A stretch of 64,000 nt of DNA. Origin: Sphingomonas naasensis. Its GTDB lineage: Bacteria; Pseudomonadota; Alphaproteobacteria; Sphingomonadales; Sphingomonadaceae. Below the pieces are notes generated by a model that was given only the letters and a program-made list of their open reading frames with translations, had not been told where the DNA came from and made no database searches. Both the position numbers and the translations under genes were made by a program. The stretch lies in NCBI RefSeq assembly GCF_004792695.1, contig NZ_SRXU01000005.1:248001-312000 (forward strand), written 5' to 3'. Of the stretch, positions 29,989 to 36,924 are shown piece by piece (the stretch's first letter is position 1; each line of letters starts with the position of its first letter).

Positions 29989-30927
29989 ATGACCGAAAGC
30001 GAATGGCCCGAGCTCGACTGGAAACAGTGGCGCGAAACCGCGCTGCATCTCCAGCTCATGACGCAGATCGTCGGCAAGGTCCGCCTCGCGCTGACCCCTT
30101 GGCTCAATCATGGCTGGCACGTGCCGCTCTACGTGACGCCGCGCGGGCTCGGCACTTCGCCGATCCCCTCAGCGGCGGGAACGTTCGAGATCGAACTCGA
30201 CTTGCAGGCGCAGCGGTTGCGCGTGACCTGCGCGGGGGGCGTCGCGCGTGCCCGGCCGCTCGAAGCGGGGACGATCGCCGCATTCTACAACGGGCTGATG
30301 GCGATGCTCGCCGAACTCGGCATCGCCGTGAAGATCGCCACTTTGCCCAACGAGATGCCCGATCCGGTCCGCTTTCCCGACGATCATGCCAAGCGGCCTT
30401 GGGACGGCGAGGCGGCGGCGCGCTTCCACCGGGCGCTGCTCGGTGTCGACCGCATCTTCAAGCAGTTCCGCACCGGCTTTCTCGGCAAGGCGAGCCCGGT
30501 TCATTTCTTCTGGGGGAGCTTCGACCTCGCGGTGACGCGCTTCTCGGGCCGCGCCGCGCCGCCGCATCCGGGCGGCGTCCCCGGCCTTCCAGACGCGGTC
30601 ACCCGCGAAGCCTATAGCCACGAGGTTTCCAGCGCCGGCTTCTGGCCGGGCAGCGACGCCGCGCCGCACGCAGCCTTCTATTCCTATGCCTATCCGAGCC
30701 CCGAAGGGTTCGCCGAAGCCCCGCTGTGGCCGGACGCCGCGCGCTGGTCGTCCGAGCTCGGCGAGTTCCTGCTCGACTATGACGCGGTCCGCGGCGCGCC
30801 CGAGCCCGAGGCGACCTTGCTCGATTTCCTCCAGTCGACTTATGAGGCGGCCGCGACGCTCGGCGGCTGGGACCGTGCCGCACTCGAATGCGCGCCGGGC
30901 GAGAAGCGCAAGCCGAGGAGAGTCTGA
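29989..30927 (+). CDS. DUF5996 family protein
   Basis: 312 residues. WPELDWKQWRETALHLQLMT, then HVPLYVTPRGLGTSPIP and SPVHFFWGSFDLAVTRFSGR, match the DUF5996 family, whose function is unknown. No signal peptide or membrane segment is visible, so it is cytoplasmic. The ATG at 29989 has CGGAG upstream. Its stop TGA overlaps the ATG of the DUF2007 gene by one base, so both are translated from one message. It follows the LysR gene by 43 bases but in a different functional context. Confidence 0.82.
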   Translation: MTESEWPELDWKQWRETALHLQLMTQIVGKVRLALTPWLNHGWHVPLYVTPRGLGTSPIPSAAGTFEIELDLQAQRLRVTCAGGVARARPLEAGTIAAFYNGLMAMLAELGIAVKIATLPNEMPDPVRFPDDHAKRPWDGEAAARFHRALLGVDRIFKQFRTGFLGKASPVHFFWGSFDLAVTRFSGRAAPPHPGGVPGLPDAVTREAYSHEVSSAGFWPGSDAAPHAAFYSYAYPSPEGFAEAPLWPDAARWSSELGEFLLDYDAVRGAPEPEATLLDFLQSTYEAAATLGGWDRAALECAPGEKRKPRRV

Positions 30928-31130
30928 TGGCATTGGTGGAACTCGGCCGCTTCGACCGGCAGGAAGCCTTCATCGTCCAGTCGCGGCTCGAGAATGAGGG
31001 AATCATGAGCTTCGTCTTCGACGCCGGCGCTAGCATCGCCGACGGTAGCTATCTGCTGATCCCGGTACGCGTGATGGTCGACGACGAGGATCTCGAGCCC
31101 GCGCGGGTGATCCTCGACGCCGCTGCCTGA
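30927..31130 (+). CDS. DUF2007 small protein, putative signal transducer
   Basis: 67 residues from ATG 30927 (MALVELGRFDRQEAFIVQSR). The pattern of an N-terminal strand, a helix with QEAFIVQSRLENEGI, then LLIPVRVMVDDEDLEPARVI fits DUF2007, described as a small ferredoxin-like signal-transducing fold. The start overlaps the DUF5996 stop by one base. It lies 146 bases upstream of glnK, although the sigma-54 promoter in that gap means glnK has its own transcript. A nitrogen-related role is suggested by position only. Confidence 0.78.
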   Translation: MALVELGRFDRQEAFIVQSRLENEGIMSFVFDAGASIADGSYLLIPVRVMVDDEDLEPARVILDAAA

Positions 31131-31163
31131 TTTTTAGGCAGGGTTTCGCTTCTGCACAAAAAG

Positions 31164-31177
31164 TTACCGCGCGGTAA
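31164..31177. promoter_or_regulatory. Perfect 14-base palindrome upstream of glnK
   Basis: TTACCGCGCGGTAA lies in the glnK upstream region, about 60 bases above the sigma-54 element. It does not match the NtrC consensus; it is an operator candidate for an unidentified regulator. Confidence 0.4.
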
Positions 31178-31185
31178 AATTTGAT

Positions 31186-31202
31186 TGCGCCGAATCGGCG
31201 CA
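31186..31202. promoter_or_regulatory. NtrC-like binding site
   Basis: TGCGCCGAATCGGCGCA fits the NtrC dyad (TGCxCC-N5-GGxGCA) at both half-sites. It lies about 30 bases upstream of the -24 element of the glnK promoter, close but on the expected side for an enhancer. Confidence 0.6.
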
Positions 31203-31223
31203 GAATCGCGTGATTCGGTCCTC

Positions 31224-31239
31224 TGGCACGGCCCTTGCT
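31224..31239 (+). promoter_or_regulatory. Sigma-54 (-24/-12) promoter of glnK-amtB
   Basis: TGGCACGGCCCTTGCT contains the GG (-24) and GC (-12) with the correct spacing, a near-perfect RpoN promoter. The glnK ATG follows 38 bases later. With the NtrC-like dyad upstream this predicts nitrogen-limitation control of the PII and ammonium transporter genes. Confidence 0.88.
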
Positions 31240-31276
31240 CCTTCGCCCTCCGGGTTAACTGCCAAGAGGGGGCGAA

Positions 31277-31615
31277 ATGAAGCTCATCATCGCCATCATA
31301 AAACCGTTCAAGCTCGACGAGGTGCGCGAGGCGCTCACCCAGGTCGGCGTGACCGGGATGACGGTCACCGAGGTCAAGGGATTCGGCCGGCAAAAGGGCC
31401 AGACCGAGATCTATCGGGGCGCCGAGTACAGCACCAACATGGTGCCCAAGATCAAGCTTGAGATCGCCTGCGGCTCCGACATCGTCGACCGCGCGGTCGA
31501 AGCGATCCAGGCCGCGGCCAGCACCGGCGCGATCGGCGATGGCAAGATTTTCGTCCTCGATCTCGGCCAGGCGGTGCGCATCCGCACGGGCGAGACCGGC
31601 GAGACGGCGCTGTGA
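31277..31615 (+). CDS. glnK: Nitrogen regulatory protein PII
   Basis: 112 residues, the standard PII length. The T-loop carries the uridylylation site Tyr51 in YRGAEYSTNMVPK, and the C-terminal signature GDGKIFVLDLGQAVRIRTGE is intact. PII trimers bind ATP/ADP and 2-oxoglutarate and control AmtB and nitrogen-assimilation enzymes. It is named glnK because amtB follows directly; glnB cannot be fully excluded by sequence. It has its own sigma-54 promoter and is separated from amtB by 14 bases. Confidence 0.95.
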   Translation: MKLIIAIIKPFKLDEVREALTQVGVTGMTVTEVKGFGRQKGQTEIYRGAEYSTNMVPKIKLEIACGSDIVDRAVEAIQAAASTGAIGDGKIFVLDLGQAVRIRTGETGETAL

Positions 31616-31629
31616 GGAAGGGGGACGCA

Positions 31630-33051
31630 ATGAAGCTTTCGACCAAATTGGCCGCAGGGGCGGGGCTCGCCCTGTTCGCGGCACTGCCCGCCTGGGCACA
31701 GGACGCCGCGGCGCCCGCCGCCGCCACCGTCACCCCGACCGACGCGATGGTCAGCAAGGGCGACGTCGCATGGATGCTCGTCTCGACGGCGTTCGTGCTG
31801 ATGATGTCGGTCCCCGGCCTCGCGCTCTTCTATGGCGGCCTCGTCCGCACCAAGAACATGCTCTCGGTGCTGATGCAGGTGCTCACCATCGTCTGCGTCG
31901 CCGGCCTCGTCTGGTGCGCATGGGGCTATTCGATGGCCTTCACCAACGGCGGCAGCCTCAACTGGTTCGTCGGCGGATTCTCTAAGGTGCTGCTCAAGGG
32001 CGTCGACGCGAACACCTTCGCGGCGACCTTCTCGAACGGCGTCTATCTGCCCGAGACGGTGTTCCTCGTCTTCCAGATGACCTTCGCGATGATCACCCCG
32101 GCGCTGATCGTCGGTGCCTTCGCCGAACGCATCAAGTTCACCCCGCTGATCCTCTTCGTGGTGGCGTGGCTGACCCTGGTCTATTTCCCGATGGCGCACA
32201 TGGTCTGGTACTGGCCGGGTCCGGACTTCCAGCCCGGCCTGCCCGACGATCACGGCCTGCTGTGGGGCTGGGGCGCGCTCGACTTCGCCGGCGGCACCGT
32301 CGTCCACATCAATGCGGGCATCGCCGGCCTCGTCGGCTGCCTCGTGATCGGCAAGCGCACCGGCTACAAGACCGACCCGATGCCTCCGCACTCGCTGACC
32401 ATGACGATGATCGGCGCCGCGCTGCTGTGGGTGGGGTGGTTCGGCTTCAATGCCGGCTCGAACCTCGAGGCGAACAAGTTCGCCGCGCTCGCCTTCGTCA
32501 ACACGATGACGGCGACCGCCGCCGCGGGTGCCGCCTGGGCGATCATCGAGCAGATCATCCACAAGAAGCCGTCGCTGCTCGGCGCGGCCTCGGGCGTCGT
32601 AGCCGGCCTGGTCGCGATCACTCCGGCCGCCGGCTTCGCGCATCCGATGACTGCGATCGTGCTCGGCGCAGTGGCCTCGGGCGTGTGCTTCTTCTTCGTC
32701 ACCACGGTGAAGAACAAGCTGAAGTATGACGACACGCTCGACGTGTTCGGCGTTCACTGCGTTGGCGGCATCGTCGGCGCGATCGGCACCGCGATCGTCG
32801 CCAACCCCGCCTTCGGCGGTCAGGGCTTCATGGACTTCAACGTGATCCCGGCGGTCGCCGGCGTCTATGACATGGGCGCGCAGCTGCTCACCCAGACCAA
32901 GGCGGTGCTGGTCACGCTGCTGCTCTCGGGCGGGGTCTCGGCGATCCTGTTCCTCGCTCTCAAATACACGATCGGCCTGCGCCCGACCCGCGAGGTCGAG
33001 CTCGAGGGGCTCGACATCAACGAGCATGGCGAGCGCGCCTACAATTATTGA
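31630..33051 (+). CDS. amtB: Ammonium transporter
   Basis: 473 residues from ATG 31630. The signal peptide is MKLSTKLAAGAGLALFAALP, ending AWAQ. Eleven membrane helices follow, with the conserved twin histidines in GGTVVHINAGIAGLVG and DVFGVHCVGGIVGAIGT that line the conduction pore. The cytoplasmic tail ends REVELEGLDINEHGERAYNY, the region that contacts PII. A GTG at 31612 overlapping the glnK stop would give six extra residues; the ATG start places the signal peptide better. It is followed by two strong hairpins. Confidence 0.96.
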   Translation: MKLSTKLAAGAGLALFAALPAWAQDAAAPAAATVTPTDAMVSKGDVAWMLVSTAFVLMMSVPGLALFYGGLVRTKNMLSVLMQVLTIVCVAGLVWCAWGYSMAFTNGGSLNWFVGGFSKVLLKGVDANTFAATFSNGVYLPETVFLVFQMTFAMITPALIVGAFAERIKFTPLILFVVAWLTLVYFPMAHMVWYWPGPDFQPGLPDDHGLLWGWGALDFAGGTVVHINAGIAGLVGCLVIGKRTGYKTDPMPPHSLTMTMIGAALLWVGWFGFNAGSNLEANKFAALAFVNTMTATAAAGAAWAIIEQIIHKKPSLLGAASGVVAGLVAITPAAGFAHPMTAIVLGAVASGVCFFFVTTVKNKLKYDDTLDVFGVHCVGGIVGAIGTAIVANPAFGGQGFMDFNVIPAVAGVYDMGAQLLTQTKAVLVTLLLSGGVSAILFLALKYTIGLRPTREVELEGLDINEHGERAYNY

Positions 33052-33058
33052 CGAGATT

Positions 33059-33145
33059 GGGCGCCGCCTCGCGGCGGCGCCCAGACGACGTTCCTCCTGC
33101 GGACGACTGGGCCGGTGGTTTTCGAACCGCCGGCCCCTCTTTTTT
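33059..33145 (+). terminator. Double hairpin terminator of glnK-amtB
   Basis: The first hairpin, 33059-33082, has a perfect 10-bp stem (GGGCGCCGCC with TCGC loop). The second, 33109-33136, pairs GGGCCGGTGGTT with AACCGCCGGCCC around a TTCG tetraloop, with one G-U pair, and is followed by a T-rich tract at 33138-33145. The second is a textbook intrinsic terminator. It overlaps the last codon region of the convergent GMC gene. Confidence 0.85.
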
Positions 33146-34730
33146 AGTGCAGGTCCTCGGCGATGAACGCCGCGCCGCGTTCGCCGATCATGATGCTCGG
33201 CGCGTTGGTGTTGCCGCCGATCAGCCGCGGCATCACCGAGGCATCGGCGACGTAGAACCCGTCGACGCCGTGCACCCGGAGGCGCGGATCGACCACCGCG
33301 TCGGGATCGATCCCCATCCGCGCGGTGCCGACCGGGTGATAGACCGTGTCCGCCCGCGCCCGGATCAACGCCTCGAGCGCGGCATCGTCGGTCAGGTCGA
33401 CCGGATAGCGATCGCGCCCCCTGTAATCGGCGAGCGGCGGCGTGCCGAGGATGCGGTACATCGCGCGCACCCCGGCCTTGAGCACATCCATGTCGCGCGG
33501 ATCGGTGAGAAAGGCGGGATCGATCAACGGCGCGTCGGCGGCGTCGGCCGATGCGAGCCTGACGGTGCCTCTGCTCTCCGGCCGCAGCACGCAGGCGTGG
33601 CAGCTATAGCCATGCCCCTTCACCCTGGTGCGGCCGTGATCCTCGACGATCGCGATCAGGAAATGGAGCTGGACGTCGGGACGCGCCCCGGCGAGCTCGG
33701 TGCGCAGGAAGCCGCCCGCCTCGGCATAGGGCGAGGTCATCCCGCCGCGCCGGGTGAACAGCCACTGGACCATCGCGCCCACGGACTTGAGCGTGCCCGC
33801 GGGCGAACGGCCGAGGAAGAAGCTTCCCTCGGTCTCGAACGCGGCGGTGTAGTCGATATGATCCTGAAGATCCGACCCCACCGCCGGCCGATCGACCAGC
33901 ACCGGGATCCCCATTTCCGCGAGATGCCTACCCGGCCCTATCCCCGACAGCATCAGCAGCTGCGGCGTCTGGAACGCGCCTGCCGCGAGCACCACCGCGC
34001 ATCGCGCGCGGATCTGCCGTGCCTGCCCGCCCTGCCGATAGGCGACCCCCGTCGCGCGGCCGTCGGCGAACAGCACGCGGTCGACCAGCGCGTCGCAAAT
34101 GATCTCGAGATTGGCGCGCTTTTCGGCGGGATCGAGATAGGCGCGCGCGGCGGTCCAGCGTTCGCCGTTCCTCTGGGTCACCTGATAGAGGCCGACGCCA
34201 TCCTGACGTTCGCCGTTGAAATCGGGATTGACCGGAATCTGCAGCCGCGAAGCCGCCTCGACGAACGCCCGGCTGCCGGGATGGGCATGTTCCTGATCGC
34301 TCACCCAGAGTGGCCCGTTCGCGCCGTGAAAGGCATCGGCGCCGCGGACATTGTGCTCGCACGCCTTGAACCAAGGCAGGACATCGTCCCAGCCCCAGCC
34401 CGGACAGCCGAGATCGCGCCACTCGTCATAATCGTCGCGATGGCCGCGAATGTAGAGCATCGCGTTGATCGCGCTCGATCCGCCCATCCCGCGCCCGCGT
34501 GGCTGATAGCCGCGACGCCCGTTCAGCCCGGCCTGCGGCACCGTCTCGAAGCGCCAGTTGGTCTGGTCGGTCTGGAACGGCATCATGCCGGGCATGATCG
34601 TCTTGATGCTGGTGTTGCGCCCGCCCGCCTCGAGCACTGCGACCGTATACTTGCCGCCCTCGCTCAGGCGGCCTGCGACGGCGCTCCCGCCCGATCCGCA
34701 TCCGATGACGACGATATCGGCTTCTTCCAC
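33144..34730 (-). CDS. GMC-family FAD oxidoreductase (choline dehydrogenase-like)
   Basis: 528 residues from GTG 34730 (MEEADIVVIGCGSGGSAVAG). The FAD dinucleotide fold is at the N-terminus; the GMC signatures are GRGMGGSSAINAMLYIRGHR and GAFQTPQLLMLSGIGPG. The catalytic His region is VYHPVGTARMGIDPDAVVDP. Family members oxidise primary alcohols, choline or sugar alcohols; substrate is not predictable here. No signal peptide is visible. The start lies 67 bases inside the 3' end of the fatty-acid hydroxylase gene, in another frame, so the two form an overlapping operon. The longer frame reaching 34889 is only antisense or overlap. Confidence 0.9.
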   Translation of the reverse strand: MEEADIVVIGCGSGGSAVAGRLSEGGKYTVAVLEAGGRNTSIKTIMPGMMPFQTDQTNWRFETVPQAGLNGRRGYQPRGRGMGGSSAINAMLYIRGHRDDYDEWRDLGCPGWGWDDVLPWFKACEHNVRGADAFHGANGPLWVSDQEHAHPGSRAFVEAASRLQIPVNPDFNGERQDGVGLYQVTQRNGERWTAARAYLDPAEKRANLEIICDALVDRVLFADGRATGVAYRQGGQARQIRARCAVVLAAGAFQTPQLLMLSGIGPGRHLAEMGIPVLVDRPAVGSDLQDHIDYTAAFETEGSFFLGRSPAGTLKSVGAMVQWLFTRRGGMTSPYAEAGGFLRTELAGARPDVQLHFLIAIVEDHGRTRVKGHGYSCHACVLRPESRGTVRLASADAADAPLIDPAFLTDPRDMDVLKAGVRAMYRILGTPPLADYRGRDRYPVDLTDDAALEALIRARADTVYHPVGTARMGIDPDAVVDPRLRVHGVDGFYVADASVMPRLIGGNTNAPSIMIGERGAAFIAEDLH

Positions 34731-35626
34731 ATGTCCCCCCGTTCCCGGCGCGTCGCTTCCCAGCGCGCCTTTATCGTTTCCGACGTGTCCCGGCTGCCGT
34801 CGTGGCTCCAGCCCGGCGGCCGGATCATATAGTTCAGCCGCGCTGCCCAAGTCGGCGCACGCCAGACGTCCTTTGCGATCCCGACCCATTCATGGACCGC
34901 CGCCCAGAGGACGTTGAAGCTGCCGAGATTGTGGACGATGCCATAGCGCGGCCTGTCGTCGTCGCGCTCGGGTTCGAAGGTGCCGAACATCCGGTCCCAG
35001 ACGATGAACACCCCGGCATAGTTTTTGTCGAGATAGCGCGGATTGGTCGCGTGGTGAACGCGGTGGTGCGACGGCGTGTTCATCACGGCCTCGAACCAGC
35101 GCGGCATCCGCCCGATCATCTCGGTGTGGATCCAGAACTGGTAGATCAGGTTGAGCCCCGCGACGAAGAAGATCATCGCCGGCGGAAAGCCGATCAGGAA
35201 CAGCGGCAGGCGGAACAGGAAGCCGAGGCTGAAGAAGCCCGTCCAGGTCTGCCGCAGCGCGGTCGACAGATTATAATGCTGGCTCGAATGATGGATGACG
35301 TGGCTCGCCCAGAACCAGCGCACCCGATGCGCCGAGCGATGAAAGACATAATAAGCGAGATCGTCGAGGACGAAGGCGAGGACGAACCAGTACCACGCAT
35401 AGCCGATGTCGAAGAGCCGGAACTGCCAGACCCACATCGCCAGCGCGAAGACCAGGCCACCGGAAAGTACCCCGGCGACGGTGCTGCCCGTGCCGAGTAG
35501 TAGCGAGGTCAGCGTATCGCGCGGCTCGTAGCGCGTGCGATCCTTGATTCGCGCGACGATCATCTCCGCCAGCACCAGCAGCACGAAGGCGGGAATGGCC
35601 AGCGTCACGGGATCGGCGAGCTTCAT
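34664..35626 (-). CDS. Fatty-acid hydroxylase/sterol desaturase family membrane protein
   Basis: 320 residues with about four membrane segments. The di-iron histidine motifs are HRSAH (HX3H), SHVIHHSSQHYN (HX2HH), and HHRVHHATNP. The family hydroxylates or desaturates lipids, sterols or carotenoids. Its closest look is to large bacterial sterol desaturase-like proteins; crtZ-type carotenoid hydroxylases are much shorter. It overlaps the downstream GMC oxidoreductase gene by 67 bases, so an alcohol made by one enzyme could be oxidised by the other; that is inference. Confidence 0.88.
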   Translation of the reverse strand: MKLADPVTLAIPAFVLLVLAEMIVARIKDRTRYEPRDTLTSLLLGTGSTVAGVLSGGLVFALAMWVWQFRLFDIGYAWYWFVLAFVLDDLAYYVFHRSAHRVRWFWASHVIHHSSQHYNLSTALRQTWTGFFSLGFLFRLPLFLIGFPPAMIFFVAGLNLIYQFWIHTEMIGRMPRWFEAVMNTPSHHRVHHATNPRYLDKNYAGVFIVWDRMFGTFEPERDDDRPRYGIVHNLGSFNVLWAAVHEWVGIAKDVWRAPTWAARLNYMIRPPGWSHDGSRDTSETIKARWEATRRERGDMWKKPISSSSDADRAGAPSQAA

Positions 35627-35636
35627 CCCGACGGAC

Positions 35637-36026
35637 TTACATCAATGTCAGTTGCGCTTCCAGTCCGTCGACGTCCTCGGGCAGCACGCCGAACAAGAGC
35701 ACCGATCCGAACATCCGCTCGCCAGTCTCGATCGTCACGCCTTCGGGCGAGGGCCGGCGCCACAGCGGGCGGCCGAGCAGCCGTACCGCGACCTTCGCGC
35801 CATGACGCTTGAGCAGCGCGATGCCCTGATTGCCGACCACCAGCGCCGCCGCGCCGTTGGTGCCGACCACCGCGGCGCGCGCGACGAAGCCGCTCAGCGC
35901 CTCTTCGGCCATCGTCCGCGCGGTCTCGTCGTCGGCGATCCGGCTCTCGCCCAGCTTCAGCAGCCACGCCACCCCGGCGAGAATCAGCACCGCCGCGAGA
36001 GAGCCGCCGAGCTGCAGCCAGTTCAT
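35637..36026 (-). CDS. Membrane-anchored protein of unknown function
   Basis: 129 residues. A single N-terminal membrane span (LGGSLAAVLILAGVAWLLKL) is followed by a soluble domain of about 100 residues, including RAAVVGTNGAAALVVGNQGIAL and ETGERMFGSVLLFGVLPEDVDGL. No catalytic motif is evident. It overlaps the DUF442 gene by four bases (ATGA) and precedes the fatty-acid hydroxylase gene by 10 bases on the same strand, so it may belong to the same operon. I do not recognise the family. Confidence 0.65.
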   Translation of the reverse strand: MNWLQLGGSLAAVLILAGVAWLLKLGESRIADDETARTMAEEALSGFVARAAVVGTNGAAALVVGNQGIALLKRHGAKVAVRLLGRPLWRRPSPEGVTIETGERMFGSVLLFGVLPEDVDGLEAQLTLM

Positions 36027-36454
36027 GCGCGCCCGGCGAGCGCGTCGAGCAGCGGGCGGATGCCCGAAATATCGTAACCGGCCCCTGCCGCCTTGCCGGT
36101 AAGCGCAGCCGGATCGCCGCCACGGCTCGCCTCGGCGAGCGCCCAGAGGTTACACGATCGCGTTCCCGAGCGGCAATAGGCGAGCACCGGCCCCGGTGCC
36201 GCCGCAAGCGCCTTGGCCATCGCCTCGACCTGCGTCGCCGAGAAGCCGGCATGCGTCACCGGGATCTCGGCATAGCCGAGCCCCGCCGCCTCGGCCGCGG
36301 CGCGCACTTCGGCGCCGGTCGGCTGGCCCAGCTCCTCGCCCTCGGGGCGATTGTTGACGATCGCGGTGAAGCCCGCCGCGGCGATGTCCGGGATCTGCTC
36401 GGGCGTGATCTGGGGGGCGACCGAAATGCTGTCGTCGATCCGGCGCAGCGTCAT
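36023..36454 (-). CDS. DUF442 / beta-lactamase hydrolase-like phosphatase-fold protein
   Basis: 143 residues. DDSISVAPQITPEQIPDIAA, then FTAIVNNRPEGEE and the loop VLAYCRSGTRSCNLWALAEA, match DUF442 (TIGR01244). The CRSGTRS stretch resembles the CX5R loop of dual-specificity phosphatases. Some homologues precede sulfide- or rhodanese-related domains; here the protein is single-domain. Its ATG overlaps the stop of the upstream exported-protein gene (TAATG) and its stop overlaps the next start, so three genes are coupled. Confidence 0.85.
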   Translation of the reverse strand: MTLRRIDDSISVAPQITPEQIPDIAAAGFTAIVNNRPEGEELGQPTGAEVRAAAEAAGLGYAEIPVTHAGFSATQVEAMAKALAAAPGPVLAYCRSGTRSCNLWALAEASRGGDPAALTGKAAGAGYDISGIRPLLDALAGRA

Positions 36455-36924
36455 TATTGGCTCTCCACTTGCTTGATTTCGGCGATCGGCGCCTTCGCGC
36501 TCCACGCGGCGACCTGTTTATCGGCGCGCTGCAGCGCCTCGAGCACGGCACGTGCCTCCGCATCGCCGCAGCCATTGTCGAAGCGCAGCTCGGCGGTCGT
36601 CCCGCGCACCCAGCGCACATTGCCATAGACCTGGTCGGTGATCCGCCGGGTGCAAGGCAGTTCGCGTCCGGCCCAAGGCTTCGCCTTGGCCAGCAGCGCG
36701 CGAATTTTCGCATAGCCCGCGCGACCGACCGCGATGCGCCGTGTGACCATCTGCCTGGCGTTGAATATCCCCGGGTCGGGTTTGGTGTGCGTGCCGTTGC
36801 CCGCGGCGTCGATCGACCAGTGCGACACCGGCCGTCCCCAGCTCTGGGCGGTCATCTCGATGCGCTCGGCGGGTGGCGCGGCGCCGATGCCGAACGTCAG
36901 GACGAGCGGGAGCAGCAGCTTCAT
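36454..36924 (-). CDS. Exported protein of unknown function
   Basis: 156 residues with signal peptide MKLLLPLVLTFGIGAAPPAE. Two cysteines, in ELPCTRR and FDNGCGD, probably form a disulfide. No domain is recognised. The start overlaps the recQ stop by four bases (ATGA) and the stop overlaps the DUF442 start, so it is part of a coupled recQ-x-DUF442 group. Periplasmic location is the only safe statement. Confidence 0.7.
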   Translation of the reverse strand: MKLLLPLVLTFGIGAAPPAERIEMTAQSWGRPVSHWSIDAAGNGTHTKPDPGIFNARQMVTRRIAVGRAGYAKIRALLAKAKPWAGRELPCTRRITDQVYGNVRWVRGTTAELRFDNGCGDAEARAVLEALQRADKQVAAWSAKAPIAEIKQVESQ

